From positions 2,232,001 through 2,296,000 of the forward strand of contig NZ_CP113068.1 of NCBI RefSeq assembly GCF_026625885.1: a stretch of DNA of 64,000 nucleotides. The letters are read 5' to 3'. The position numbers and the translations under genes are program-made. Positions 27,919 to 38,700 of the stretch are shown here, piece after piece (position 1 is the first letter of the stretch; every line of letters starts with the position of its first letter). The notes under the pieces were generated by a model. The model did no database searches. It was not told where the DNA came from and worked only from the letters and a program-made list of their open reading frames with translations. Origin of the DNA: Roseateles sp. SL47 (GTDB lineage: Bacteria > Pseudomonadota > Gammaproteobacteria > Burkholderiales > Burkholderiaceae_C).

Positions 27919-28512
27919 ATGGGAAAGCGACTGTTCGACCTGATCTGTTCCGGCATCGGCCTGCTGCTGCTCAGCCCTGTGCTGCTGTTCGTGGCTGTGT
28001 GGATCAAACTGGATTCACCGGGCCCGGTGATGTTTCGCCAGGAGCGGGTGGGGCGATTCGGGCGGCCGTTTCTCATCCACAAGTTCCGCACCATGCGGGT
28101 GGATGCGCCGGCCCTGGGGCCGCAGATCACCATCGGCGCGGACCCTCGCATCACCCGCAGCGGCCAGTTCCTGCGGGCCAGCAAGCTGGATGAGCTGCCA
28201 CAGCTGTGGGACGTATTCCGGGGCGCCATGAGCCTGGTGGGGCCACGCCCGGAAGTGCCGCGCTATGTGGCGATGTATCCGGCGGACTTGCGCGAGGTGG
28301 TGCTGTCGGTGCGGCCCGGCATCACCGACCCGGCGTCCCTGAGCTTCCGCCACGAAAGTGAATTGCTCGCCCGCGCAGCGGACCCGGAGCGGGAGTATGT
28401 GGAAGTGGTGATGCCGGCCAAACTGAAGCTGGCGGCGGACTATGTGCGTCAGGCCAGCCTGCTGAATGATGTGCGGCTGATCTTCGCCACCTTGGGTGTG
28501 TTGCGGCGATGA
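27919..28512 (+). CDS. Initiating phosphoglycosyltransferase (PglC/WecP-type monotopic)
   Basis: A 197-residue bacterial sugar transferase. A re-entrant membrane helix (GLLLLSPVLLFVAVWIKLDS) precedes the conserved PGPVMFRQERVGR. The KFRTM segment and SKLDELPQLWDVFRG, SLVGPRPE follow. It is the short form lacking the N-terminal four-helix bundle, like PglC. It transfers phospho-sugar from a UDP-sugar to undecaprenyl phosphate to start the repeat unit. The ATG at 27919 begins directly at KRLFDL; an upstream frame adds 16 non-conserved residues. Confidence 0.9.
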   Translation: MGKRLFDLICSGIGLLLLSPVLLFVAVWIKLDSPGPVMFRQERVGRFGRPFLIHKFRTMRVDAPALGPQITIGADPRITRSGQFLRASKLDELPQLWDVFRGAMSLVGPRPEVPRYVAMYPADLREVVLSVRPGITDPASLSFRHESELLARAADPEREYVEVVMPAKLKLAADYVRQASLLNDVRLIFATLGVLRR

Positions 28513-28642
28513 CGGGTGGAGCGGAAGGCGCGGGTGAGGTGGTGGCACGCGGACGAATTGCCTATGGGGCATGGGCGACGTTGGGGCCTTCCTCTGGCGC
28601 CGTGGCGCTGTGGCGCTGGTCAGTGGGGGCTCGTGAAAGAGA

Positions 28643-30535
28643 ATGCAGACGATGAACTGGTTGTCCCTGGATGCGTTTCTGACGCGCATCCGTCCCTATC
28701 GCGAAACCCTGGCCCTGGGCCTGGACATGCTGGCCGTGGCCTTGGCCTGGCAGGCGACCTATCTGTTCCGTCTGGGTTTTGAGCGCTGGTTCAGCGCCCG
28801 CCCCGGTTACGACGGCTGGGTGATGCTGGGTGTGGTGGCCGTGTATGGGCTGCTGCTGTGGCTGCTGCAGGTACCCAAGGGCATGTGGCGGTTCTCCGGC
28901 TTTGGTGAGGTGAAGCGGCTGGCAGCGGTGTGTGTGACCGCCGGGCTGATCAGCGCGGTGGTGGTGCTGATGGCGCAGCTGACGGCCGTGCCGCGTGCCG
29001 TGCTGGCGCTGCATCCGGTTTTCACCTTGATGGCGCTGGCCATGATGCGCATGGGCTACCGGATGCTGTACGAGCACATGCGCAGCCGCATCAGCGGCAG
29101 TGCCTTGGAGCAGCGGCGCGCCTTGGTGATGGGGGCGGGTGACGCGGGCCGCTTGCTGGTGGCGGGCATTCAGCATCAGGCTGGCTGGGTGGTGGTGGGG
29201 TATCTGGATGACGCGCCTGAGAAGCGTGGTGCCCGCGTGGGGGGGGTGCCGGTGCTGGGCCTGCTGGAAGAAGCACCCCGGTTTGCCGAACTGCATGGCA
29301 TCACCCACGTGATTGTGGCCATGCCGGCCGCCACCGCCGTGCAGCGTCGGCGCGCGCTGGCGCTGGCAGGCAAGACGGCGCTGCCAGTGCTGACGGTGCC
29401 CAGCAGTGAAGAGCTGTTGGCCGGGCGGTCCGTCAATCAGGTGCGGGACATCGAACCGGAAGATCTGCTGGGGCGTGAGCCGGTGCAGTTGGATGAAAGC
29501 GGTATCAGTGACTGCATCAGCGGCAAGACGGTGCTGATCACGGGGGCGGGCGGGTCGATCGGATCCGAGCTGTGCCGGCAGGTTGCGCGTTATGGCCCTT
29601 CCCGGCTGGTGCTGCTGGAGTTGAGCGAGTTCGCGCTGTATTCCATCGAGCAGGAGCTGAGCGAGAAGTTCCCGCACTTGCCGCTGGTCCGTTTGATCGG
29701 TGATGTGAAGGACCTGCCGCATCTGAAGCATGTGATGCTGAAGCAGCGTCCGCAGGTGGTGTTCCATGCCGCGGCCTACAAGCATGTGCCGCTGATGGAA
29801 GAAGAGAACGCCTGGGCGGCATTGCGCAACAACACACTGGGGACCTACCACGCGTGTGTGGCGGCGGCGGAAGCGGGCGCCGAGCGCTTTGTGCTGATCA
29901 GCACCGACAAGGCAGTGAACCCGACCAACGTGATGGGCGCGACCAAGCGGGCGGCAGAGCTGGTGATCAGCCACATGGCGGCGCAGGCGCACGGCACGAA
30001 GTTCATGGCGGTGCGCTTTGGCAATGTGCTGGGGTCCAGCGGCAGCGTGATCCCGAAGTTCAAGGAACAGATCGCGAAGGGCGGGCCGGTGACGGTGACC
30101 CACCCGGACATCATCCGCTACTTCATGACGATCCCGGAAGCGGCGCGGCTGGTGCTGCAGGCGGCGGCAATCGGGGAAGGCGGGCAGGTGATGGTGCTGG
30201 ACATGGGCGACCCGGTGAAGATTGTGGATCTGGCGCGGGACATGATCCGGCTGGCTGGACGCAGCGAGCAGGAGATCGGGATCCAGTTCACCGGGTTGCG
30301 GCCGGGGGAAAAGCTCTACGAGGAGTTGATCGCGGATGCGGATACGACGCTGCCGACGAAGGTGTCGCGGGTGAGGATTGCGCGGCTGGGTGATCTGGCG
30401 GCGGATGGGGCGGTGGTGCAGTGGGTGCGGGAGGCGGCTGATAGTGAGGAATGGGGGCGGGAGAGGGTGGTGGCGGGGTTGAGGAGGTTTGTGCCGGAGT
30501 ACAGCGGACCTGCGGTTGGCGGTGTGAAGCGCTGA
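28643..30535 (+). CDS. Membrane-bound UDP-sugar 4,6-dehydratase (PglF/WbpM/FlaA1-like)
   Basis: A 630-residue protein. Four N-terminal transmembrane helices are followed by a CoA-binding-like domain (ALVMGAGDAGRLLVAGI). The long-chain SDR domain begins KTVLITGAGGSIGSELCRQ. The modified active site STDKAVNPTNVMGATKR, with Met in place of the catalytic Tyr, is typical of WbpM/PglF. It dehydrates UDP-GlcNAc to UDP-4-keto-6-deoxy-GlcNAc, feeding the aminotransferase at 26695. Starts at 28643 and 28652 are both possible. Last gene of the plus-strand locus; the C-terminal coding sequence becomes GGGAGG-rich. Confidence 0.92.
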   Translation: MQTMNWLSLDAFLTRIRPYRETLALGLDMLAVALAWQATYLFRLGFERWFSARPGYDGWVMLGVVAVYGLLLWLLQVPKGMWRFSGFGEVKRLAAVCVTAGLISAVVVLMAQLTAVPRAVLALHPVFTLMALAMMRMGYRMLYEHMRSRISGSALEQRRALVMGAGDAGRLLVAGIQHQAGWVVVGYLDDAPEKRGARVGGVPVLGLLEEAPRFAELHGITHVIVAMPAATAVQRRRALALAGKTALPVLTVPSSEELLAGRSVNQVRDIEPEDLLGREPVQLDESGISDCISGKTVLITGAGGSIGSELCRQVARYGPSRLVLLELSEFALYSIEQELSEKFPHLPLVRLIGDVKDLPHLKHVMLKQRPQVVFHAAAYKHVPLMEEENAWAALRNNTLGTYHACVAAAEAGAERFVLISTDKAVNPTNVMGATKRAAELVISHMAAQAHGTKFMAVRFGNVLGSSGSVIPKFKEQIAKGGPVTVTHPDIIRYFMTIPEAARLVLQAAAIGEGGQVMVLDMGDPVKIVDLARDMIRLAGRSEQEIGIQFTGLRPGEKLYEELIADADTTLPTKVSRVRIARLGDLAADGAVVQWVREAADSEEWGRERVVAGLRRFVPEYSGPAVGGVKR

Positions 30536-30690
30536 AGCTTGCAGTTCTGCTGTTGTGGTGTGTTTGTTTGCGACGGAAAATACCGTGAGTTGATGACACA
30601 ATCACGCGCGCTGTGCAGGCGCCAAATAATGGCCCGCACTTGCCGTGATGAAGAAAAGCTCGGAGAGAGCCGAGTTTGAGGGAGGAATGA

Positions 30691-31101
30691 ATGAACGTAT
30701 CGTCGGGAGCGGCTACGCCGCCGGTCTTTGCCCGTGGGAACGGGATTGTGTCAAAGGCACGAGCAGTGACCACTGCCGTCGCTGCCTTGGCCTTTGGGGT
30801 GTTTCCTCAGTTGAGCCAAGCCGAAGACCCGTATGACTGGTCGACCACCTCAGCTCACGTGGTCACGATGGAGCTGACCTATATGCCGGCAAGCTTGATG
30901 TTTGCCATCGACACCAATGTCGGGAGCTGTGGGGCAGGGACCATGCTGACCTGGAAAGGCAGCGGCGCAGACGAAACGGCACGACGAGCCAATATGAATG
31001 CCGTGCTAGCAGCGATGTTGGCCGCCAAGGTGTCAGGCACGCCGGTTCGTGTTTTCGGGAAGACCGCCGGGTGTGAGGTGAAGTTCGTTTACTTCGGGTA
31101 G
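30691..31101 (+). CDS. Small exported protein, B-subunit-like family member 1
   Basis: A 136-residue protein with a long N-terminus and a signal peptide (TTAVAALAFGVFPQLSQA, cleaved before EDP). GGAGG at 30681-30685 sets the start. The mature part of about 90 residues has one Cys in the middle (SCGAG), a helix-like stretch VLAAMLAAKVSGTPVRVF and a second Cys (AGCEVKF) near the end. The same pattern occurs in five other genes of this island (31120, 31681, 44076, 46665, 47143). No function is established; the Cys-helix-(G/S)xxV-Cys layout resembles SubB/PltB-type toxin B subunits. Confidence 0.75.
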   Translation: MNVSSGAATPPVFARGNGIVSKARAVTTAVAALAFGVFPQLSQAEDPYDWSTTSAHVVTMELTYMPASLMFAIDTNVGSCGAGTMLTWKGSGADETARRANMNAVLAAMLAAKVSGTPVRVFGKTAGCEVKFVYFG

Positions 31102-31119
31102 TGGTGCGGCGGTGAGTGA

Positions 31120-31443
31120 GGGAGCTTAGGTGCCAGTGCCGTAGCGCTGCTTGCTGCCCTTTCATCGACTGCCCACCCATATACAGAGTGTGCGCCAGTC
31201 AAGCTGACCCAGGTGTGGAGTGATGTGCAAGGTGACTTCTACATTGCCGTCAACAATGGCAGCCTGAATGGTGTCATTCCCTCTACTGCTCATCCGGTGA
31301 CAGCGAAGTCGGCGATTGCCTTCGAAATGAGCGCCTATACGGACAGCCGGAAGGTGATCATTCGAAATGCGCGGGACGGCATCAGTTGTGACGCACCGGC
31401 ATGGAATGAAGAGATCAGCGGGATTGGCATGGCGGGTGACTGA
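31120..31443 (+). pseudogene. Small exported protein, family member 2, without start codon
   Basis: An open frame bounded by a TGA at 31117-31119. It begins with the remains of a signal peptide (LGASAVALLAALSSTAHP) but has no ATG, GTG or TTG before it. The mature part has TEC, then IAFEMSAYTDSRKVIIRN and a Cys in GISCDAP, the pattern of the family. A GTG at 31213 would give a product without signal peptide. A small indel near 31110-31125 probably destroyed the start; a sequencing error is also possible. Confidence 0.55.
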
Positions 31444-31680
31444 CCTGCTTGGCCCTTTCCGAGAACAGCTGAGAGCTTCGTCCGATATCAATCTGGAGAT
31501 TGAAACAACGACCTCACTCATGGATCTGCGGTTTGATGGGGTGCTTGCTTACTCTGTCGCCTGCTGATCGATTGAATCGCCTCGTCTCGCTGGGAGGCAT
31601 GTACTTTCTTGGCGTCTGTCAAGTCTGGAGACGCCAGAGAGAGGGCATTCCGCGTCAGCCACACACGACTTGAACAACCT

Positions 31681-32007
31681 ATGAAGAAACTCATTGCCTT
31701 AGCGCTCGCTTGCGCATCTCTGCCCTTAAGCGCGGAGCCGACGAGCGAAGAAGTGAAGATCGTGACCGTCCGGCCCTACCTCAACGAAGGAGGTGGGCCG
31801 GCGGACATCTTTGTTCACACCGATCGCCCCGTGCTCTGCAACACCAACATCTTTGTCATACGCGGTTCATGGGGCGGGGCGAAGGAAGCGACAACGGCTG
31901 CGTATGCGGCGCTTCTGACAGGACGGAGCGTGAAGATTGAGATTCATGCGTCTGGATGCGCGAATCCTGGCTGGCAGACGCAAGTGCAATCGATCTATTT
32001 GCTGTAA
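31681..32007 (+). CDS. Small exported protein, B-subunit-like family member 3
   Basis: A 108-residue protein with a signal peptide (MKKLIALALACASLPLSA). The mature domain begins VKIVTVRPYLNEGG; Cys in VLCNTN; helix-like ATTAAYAALLTGRSVKIEI; then SGCANPG and a C-terminal strand. This matches member 1 and the three on the far side of the RHS genes. No strong ribosome-binding site is visible. Function unknown. The RHS-associated pair begins 350 bp downstream. Confidence 0.75.
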   Translation: MKKLIALALACASLPLSAEPTSEEVKIVTVRPYLNEGGGPADIFVHTDRPVLCNTNIFVIRGSWGGAKEATTAAYAALLTGRSVKIEIHASGCANPGWQTQVQSIYLL

Positions 32008-32360
32008 CGGACAGATCGATGCAGGCGATTAAAGCGTGCTGCGGATCTGGCTCAATCGCCCAAAGCGGCCGAGGGTGGGTGCTAAGCCGGAGTGAGTCGC
32101 CCAATAGAAATGGTTGGGCGAAAATCGCACGCCGCAGCAGTCGGACGATGTGAAAGTCTGCGTTCGCATTGGGATGTGTCGGCTGTCGGTCGAAATGATG
32201 CTGTGTGCTGCTGAGAGTAAATTTCCACTCTAGAATGCGCCAGCCTTGAGCAGGTCAAATGCTTGGGCACTGCTTGCGTTTCAAGACACAAAAATACCGA
32301 AGATACCGCCGCTCGTCCGAAAACAGAGCATTTTCGGAAGATGTGAACGGGAGGGTTCCA
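32008..32360. other. Leader region upstream of the SpvB-like gene
   Basis: About 350 bp with no supported gene. The stretch around 32085-32200 (CCCAATAGAAATGG, GTCGGCTGTCGGTCG) looks like a dispersed noncoding repeat I have seen in other proteobacteria, but I cannot verify that. The promoter for the SpvB/RHS operon should lie in the more AT-rich part at 32210-32350. Confidence 0.35.
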
Positions 32361-35300
32361 ATGCTTCAGCAAATTGGCGCGCTTCGTTGCGCATGGTTCG
32401 TGCTTGCCTGCCTTGCAGGTGTGATGGGTAGCTCCTCTGCTTCGGCGCAGACCGGCGTTTCGAATTCCGGCACTGCAAGCCATACACAGCCCATCGTGGT
32501 TCCACCCGGAATCGGCGGCATGCAGCCCAACCTCTCGTTGCTCTACGCCGGCGGAGGACTGAACGGACCTGTTGGTCACGGTTGGTCTGTGCAAGGTGTG
32601 TCGATGATCACGCGTTGCATGGGAACGCGATCCACTGATGGGCAACCCAGGCCCGTATTGTTCGACAGCGGTGACAAGCTTTGTCTCGATGGTCAGCGGC
32701 TCATCCAGACCAATGCCAGTGGAAATCCGCTGCCAATGCCGCAGACGGATGATGCCAAAGGGCTCACATCCGGCACTTGGCGCGAATACCGTACAGAGCG
32801 GGACAACTACGCCCGTGTGCGCGCTTATGGGTCTACTTTGGATGACCCAGCCAATGGCCCGCAATACTTCAAGGTGTGGACCAAGGCGGGTCAGATTTAC
32901 GAATACGGAACACCGCCAGGTTCCACCGACTCCAACACCAAGGCAACCGTCCAGGTGCAGGGGCGAAACACTGTCATGGTCTGGGCGGTGGCTCGCATCA
33001 GTGATGTCACCGGCAACTTCATCGACTTTAAGTATGAACAGCGCGATATGGCTTGGGGCAGCGGGCCTGTTGCAGGCTCCCCGACGCTGGGTCGTGAATG
33101 GAACGTCCTCGAAATCCAGTACACCGGCAACGGATCGACCCCGCCTACTAACAAGGTGGTGTTCCGCTATAGCGACCGTACTGATGACCGCGCCGAAGCC
33201 TACCAGCGAGGTGCAAAAAACCTCAGCATCCGCCGGCTAGATGCGATCGACACCTACGTGAACAGCCCTAATCCGTCAGAGCTCGGCCCGGCAGCCGGTG
33301 CCGTTGCTGTACGGCGGGTGCGATTGAATTACGAATTGTCTCCCACGACCCGACGCTCACGTGTCGTGACCATCAAGGAGTGCGCAGACGTCGCTGAAAC
33401 GCGCTGCCAGCCACCGATGAGATTCAAGTACCACTCGGGTACTGGGGAGACATTTTCGGAGTCAATTTTTTCGCTTGATAATTTTGCCGCACTCCCTCTC
33501 ATGAAGCGGGATGGGACGATGGGAACGATTGCGCTTGACCTCAATGGCGACGGGCGCACCGATCTGCTTCGCTGGTCCTTTAACGCTGCAGAAAATCGGG
33601 CCTATCTGAGCGAGCTCGGCTCGAATGGAACGTTCCGAGAGTCCACAAAGTTCAACCTTACCGGGGAACCATTGTTCTCGGAAGACGAATGCTATGCCTC
33701 CATGATGGGGGATTTCAATGGCGATGGCACCCCGGACATTTTTCGCTATGTGGCTCCCCGCAGCAAGAGTGGGGCGGCGTGCAGCACCGCACGCCCGACT
33801 ACGCTCTTCCTTGGTAACGGAGACGGCAGTTTTACGGCCAAACCCATCAGCGGACTTCCTCAGCTGGAGCGCCGCATCCTTGGTGCTTCTTGCAATGGAG
33901 GGACGGTAGAGACCTGTGTCTGGTCCGAAGCTAGCAATTTCTTCTTGTTGGATGTGGACGGCGATGGTCGTCTGGATATTGTTTTGGCGAAGATGCCGGC
34001 GAAAGCGTACCGGGCGCCTGCGCCCGTGTGCCCTGCAGGTACTGCATGTACGCGTGTGTTCAAAGGCGACGGGCAGGGCGGCTTCACCGAGATTGCAACC
34101 AATGTTGCCTCTCAGATTCTCTACAGCTCGCCACCTGTTGGTTCAGCATTGGGGGAGCCTAGCCATGTCGCTGATGTTGATGGCGATGGCTTGCCAGACC
34201 TGACCGGGCTCGGCGAAGTGACCTATGGTTATCCCATCAGCGGCTGGCGCTCGCGTGGTGACGGGAACTTTGATCCGATCACAGTTCCTGCGCCTTGCAA
34301 GACTCCCATTGACTTCAACGGCGACGGACGAGCTGACTGCTTGGACACCGGGTTAAACAATACCGCTCCCATCATCCTGCGAGTGTCAGACGGTAGCTCG
34401 ACGCTTCAGACGGCTGCTGCGTTCAATGTGAGTTCTGCTGACATCAAAGGCACTGGTGTTGGATTCCTGGTCATCGACGTCAATGGTGACGGGCGTGATG
34501 ACATTCTGCGGTGGAAGGACGATCCAACACAAAACAGGTTGTATGTCAGCAATGGCGATGGGAGCTTCCGCGTTTCGTCCACATTCAACCTGAATGTCGC
34601 CGGGAGAAACTTGCGGTCCAGCGACGGTGTGAATGACTTGCTGTTTGGGAACTTTGACGGCAGCGGTGATCTCCAGATCATGCGGATCAAAGACAGCCCA
34701 AAGGTCGGACTGAATGCCGGAAACACCATCTATACCCTTTTAGGTTCACATGAGGATCTGCTGACCACCGTCATCGCGCCGTCAGGACAGCGTACCGAGC
34801 TCACTTACTATTCACCGGCAGTGGTTGCTGGTTGGCTCGCCGTGAATCCGTACACCTCCGATCGAGGCACTGCCCAAGCGGCTGTATGGCCGTTGGTGGA
34901 TCTCATTCCTGGTTCCCCGCTGGTGGCAAGCATTGCCAGTGATGCGCAGCCGGGGCTCATGTTCCAGAATACAACCAACTATTACTACCAGGGCATGAAG
35001 TCGGCTTTGGATGGCCGTGGCAACTTGGGATTCCGGCGTATGGGCCAGTCGCAGATTGCCCCCAATGGCGAACGGATCACGGTTTGGACGGACTACCGGC
35101 TGGATGAGCCGTATTCCGGCGTCGCGTCACGTACGGAGACCTACGGCCCCAGCCAGCTTCTGAGTCGGACGGTCAATATCTATTGCGACACCACGTCCAC
35201 AACGAATCCAGATGCGGCCACCGAGGCGGCGCCTTGCCTCAGCAGCTCGCCTGTGCGTCGCCCATACATCCGAACCAGTGTGGAATCGGGTTGGGACCTG

Positions 35301-35675
35301 GACGGAACGCCTCTGTCCACGGTCAAAACGATCAACAGCTACAACAGCTACGGTGACCCCACCCGAATTGAAGTTGTAACCACTGGCGATGTGGGCGGCA
35401 TTGGGTCGCAGAGCACCACTACGGTGACGGAAAACACCTACTGCGATCCCGACACGTCGGGCTGCCCGAACCGGATCTCGGGTGACGCGTGGATTCTTGG
35501 CCGATTGACTCGAGCCAAAGTGACCAACACGGTGCCAAAGCTGGTGGAACTGCTGGGTGCAAGCCCGGGCCGTTCGCCCACAGCTACGGCCACCAGCGGC
35601 AGCTCCAGTAGTAGCAGTACGCCGATTGCGCCGGCGGTGTTGATGACCATCCTGCAGACACTGCTGGACGACTGA
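32361..35675 (+). CDS. Exported SpvB / FG-GAP / TcdB-middle-domain protein (TcB-like)
   Basis: A 1104-residue protein. A signal peptide (CAWFVLACLAGVMGSSSASA) precedes an SpvB domain (PPGIGGMQPNLSLLYAGGG, GPVGHGWSVQG) at about 35-330. At least six FG-GAP/VCBS-type calcium motifs follow between about 390 and 720 (e.g. DLNGDGRTDLLRW, DVDGDGRLDIVLA). A TcdB middle-domain-like part (IAPSGQRTELTYYSP) and a Ser-rich C-terminus complete it. In Tc toxins the TcB protein of this build forms half of the cocoon that holds the RHS toxin. It is shorter than free TcB (about 1450 residues) and carries its own Sec signal. GGGAGGG at 32350 sets the ATG at 32361. The RHS gene follows by 112 bp. Confidence 0.88.
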   Translation: MLQQIGALRCAWFVLACLAGVMGSSSASAQTGVSNSGTASHTQPIVVPPGIGGMQPNLSLLYAGGGLNGPVGHGWSVQGVSMITRCMGTRSTDGQPRPVLFDSGDKLCLDGQRLIQTNASGNPLPMPQTDDAKGLTSGTWREYRTERDNYARVRAYGSTLDDPANGPQYFKVWTKAGQIYEYGTPPGSTDSNTKATVQVQGRNTVMVWAVARISDVTGNFIDFKYEQRDMAWGSGPVAGSPTLGREWNVLEIQYTGNGSTPPTNKVVFRYSDRTDDRAEAYQRGAKNLSIRRLDAIDTYVNSPNPSELGPAAGAVAVRRVRLNYELSPTTRRSRVVTIKECADVAETRCQPPMRFKYHSGTGETFSESIFSLDNFAALPLMKRDGTMGTIALDLNGDGRTDLLRWSFNAAENRAYLSELGSNGTFRESTKFNLTGEPLFSEDECYASMMGDFNGDGTPDIFRYVAPRSKSGAACSTARPTTLFLGNGDGSFTAKPISGLPQLERRILGASCNGGTVETCVWSEASNFFLLDVDGDGRLDIVLAKMPAKAYRAPAPVCPAGTACTRVFKGDGQGGFTEIATNVASQILYSSPPVGSALGEPSHVADVDGDGLPDLTGLGEVTYGYPISGWRSRGDGNFDPITVPAPCKTPIDFNGDGRADCLDTGLNNTAPIILRVSDGSSTLQTAAAFNVSSADIKGTGVGFLVIDVNGDGRDDILRWKDDPTQNRLYVSNGDGSFRVSSTFNLNVAGRNLRSSDGVNDLLFGNFDGSGDLQIMRIKDSPKVGLNAGNTIYTLLGSHEDLLTTVIAPSGQRTELTYYSPAVVAGWLAVNPYTSDRGTAQAAVWPLVDLIPGSPLVASIASDAQPGLMFQNTTNYYYQGMKSALDGRGNLGFRRMGQSQIAPNGERITVWTDYRLDEPYSGVASRTETYGPSQLLSRTVNIYCDTTSTTNPDAATEAAPCLSSSPVRRPYIRTSVESGWDLDGTPLSTVKTINSYNSYGDPTRIEVVTTGDVGGIGSQSTTTVTENTYCDPDTSGCPNRISGDAWILGRLTRAKVTNTVPKLVELLGASPGRSPTATATSGSSSSSSTPIAPAVLMTILQTLLDD

Positions 35676-35787
35676 TACACCCAATCGGCACACCAGCAGG
35701 TGTGCCGAGCACCACCGACTGCGGCAGAAGACTGCCAAGAAAATGACATGTGAGGGGTCCGGTGTGCCGGACGAGGGAGAGATGTTC

Positions 35788-38700
35788 ATGCGTGCACTCC
35801 AGTTCGCAAGGTCTATGCGGCGAAGCGCGTGGCTGACTGCTGTTCTGAGCCTTCTTGCACTTGCCGGGAGCGGCGTGGTGAAGGCCGAGGCTTCCTATAG
35901 CTACAGTCGTACCAGCGCGTTTACCTACAAAGCCAATGGGCTTTTAGACAGCGAGACGGTCGAGCCTGATCAGCCCAACCTGTGTGTCACCACGACCTAC
36001 GTGTATGGTGAGTTCGGCAACAAGACGTCGAGTACGACGTCCGCCTGTGCAGGCGCATCCGCACTGGCGCAGTTTTCGTCGAAAACAACTACGACGGACT
36101 ATGCAGCCCAGACGGTGACGACCGGTGGGGTGACCGTGTCCGTGCCCCGCGGTGCATTTGCCACCACGGCGAGCAACCCTCTCAATCAGAGTGAACAACG
36201 GCGATATGACCCGCGATTTGGCGCCGTTACTCAGTTGACTGGCCCCAATGGGCTTGTGACTAACTGGACCCTTGATGAGTTCGGGCGGAAGGTGCTGGAG
36301 TCACGTGCGGATGGGACCAGCACAGCGACCTATTACTGCTGGGTCAAGGTGTACGACCCGGCTTCGGACGCAATGGTTGACGCGACGACGTCAAACAATT
36401 CGTCCAACAGTGCGGGTTGCCACAATGGGTCTGCGCCTGTCATCGCCGTGCCCCGGCCGGGAGAGATGCCTTCGACGGCTGTCCGTTATGAGCATGTGGT
36501 GGATATGCGCGCTGGGGCTGCCATCGGCGGCTTCTCTCGCGTCTATTTTGATCGCCTGGGTCGAAAGGTCCGTGCTGTGGTCGAGGGATTTGACGGCGAC
36601 GCCCAGCCCAGCAATGCCCGTCTGGTCGTGCAGGACACAGATTACAACGACTATGGCGCTGCGATTGTTTCGACTCAGCCATACTTCCTGGAAACCGGCT
36701 CGTCTACAGCAACTGGAGCCACCTACGGCCTCACTCTGACCGAATACGACGCGCTGGGGCGTGCCACCACCATCTACACGTCCGACCCGACGTCCACTGG
36801 GCAGAAGGGCGGTAATGGCGGGGTTATTGATGTCCCGAACCGTGGCACTCGTCAGATGGCGAAGTCGACGGTGGCGTATCGCGGACTGGTCAACATCTCC
36901 ACGGATGACCAGGGGAACACCCGTACCGAAGAAAAGAACCTGACGGGTCAGGTGGTACGTGTCACGGATGCACTGGGCGCACAAATCGTGCATGAGTACG
37001 ATGCCTTCGGCAATCTGGTGACCACCAAGGATCCATTGGGCAATCGTGTGGTCGTGGACTATGACGTTCGCGGACGCAAGCTGTCCATCAACGATCCGGA
37101 CGCTGGAGTTACGGCCTACTGCTATGACGCATTGGGTCAATTGCGTGCGCAGCAGACCTCGGCGATGCGAGGCGGCCACGCCTTGGCCGCTTGCCCAGAC
37201 TTTGCGCCTACGTCCGTAGCACCGCAGATCGCGGGCTGGACCACGATGGCGTATGACGTGCTGGGACGGATGACCAGCCGTTCGGAAGCGGAATACAGCA
37301 CATCTTGGACCTTCGACAGTTGCGCGATGGGCATTGGCAAGCTGTGCCAGAGTTCTACAAGCCATGGTGTCACGCGCCAGTTTGTGTATGACTCCCTGGG
37401 GCGTCCCGTGAATCAGCGCACGGACATTGCAGGCGACCTGAGCGCGGCGAATGCGACTGCGTTTGACGCCAATGGGCGTGTCCTGACGCAAACGTACCCG
37501 ACGGGCGTCAAGATCAGGTACCAGTACACCTCCAAGGGCTTCTTGAGTGCCGTGCTGCTGGACACAGCAGTGACCATTGGTGATTCAGTGCTCAGCGCGG
37601 GCTCTCCGATCTGGAAGGCCGGAGTCGCGAATGCGTGGGGCAAGGCTGAAACGTCGAGCTACGGCAACGGCGTTGCCAACCGCGCGGCCTACGACCCGGA
37701 GACGGGTCGATTGGTGGGTCTCACCGCAGGTAAAGACGGTGGCAATGGCGTGGTCAACCAGCGCTATACCTGGGACAGTCTGGGATGGATGTCCCAGCGA
37801 GTTGATGCCATTGGTGACACCGGCACCATCGAGGTGTCTGACGGCTTCAGCTACGACGCCGTGGGGCGGCTGACCGCTTATGCCGTGTCGGGTGGGGGAG
37901 GTAGCCGCACCGTCACGTTGCAGTACAACGCCTTGGGCATGTTGTTGTCCAAGAGCGATGTGGGTGGCTATGTATATCCACAACAGGGCGTGGTGAATGG
38001 CAGGCCGCATGCGGTTCAGGGCATCCCGAGCCTGGGGGTGAGCTATGGCTACGACCTCAATGGCAATGCGACGCTGGCGACTTCCGGAAAATGGCGAGGG
38101 GTAACGTACACCAGCTTCAATATGGTGGACGTTATCACCGGCGCTGATGGCGGAACCAGCCGTTGGAAGTACGACGAGAGCCATCAACGCATCAAGGAAA
38201 CGAAGGCCAGCCGCGTGACCTGGTACATGCACCCGGACAATGCCGGTGCACTGAGCTTCGAGCGGGAGGTGGCGTCCAACGGTACGCAAAGCAATCGGCA
38301 TTACCTGAGCGCTGGCGGACAGGTTATTGCGGTCCTGGTGACCAATGGTCAATTGCCAACGCTGGTGGCGGGAACTACCGCGCCGCCGGACGGCCTTGGC
38401 TCAGTGAGGGCGTTGAAGCTCGAATACTGGCACAAAGACCACCTGGGCAGCCTGATCGCCACGACAGACCATGTGGGCAACGTGACGGCACGTTATGCCT
38501 ACGATCCATTCGGCAAGCGTCGGTTCACCAACAGCAGCTATGACGCCAACGGCAGCCTGGTGGTGGATTGGACCACCGACGGTAGCCCTGGGACCGATCG
38601 CGGCTTTACGGGACATGAGCACCTGGATGACTTCGGGATCATCCACATGAATGGTCGGCTGTACGACCCGACCATCGCTCGCATGATGCAGCCGGACCCG

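Noticed and set aside
28562..30601. Very long minus-strand open frame opposite the PglF/WbpM-like gene
   Set aside because: It is rich in His/Gln/Arg with no family features; the plus-strand frame encodes a complete known dehydratase. This is a shadow caused by high GC.
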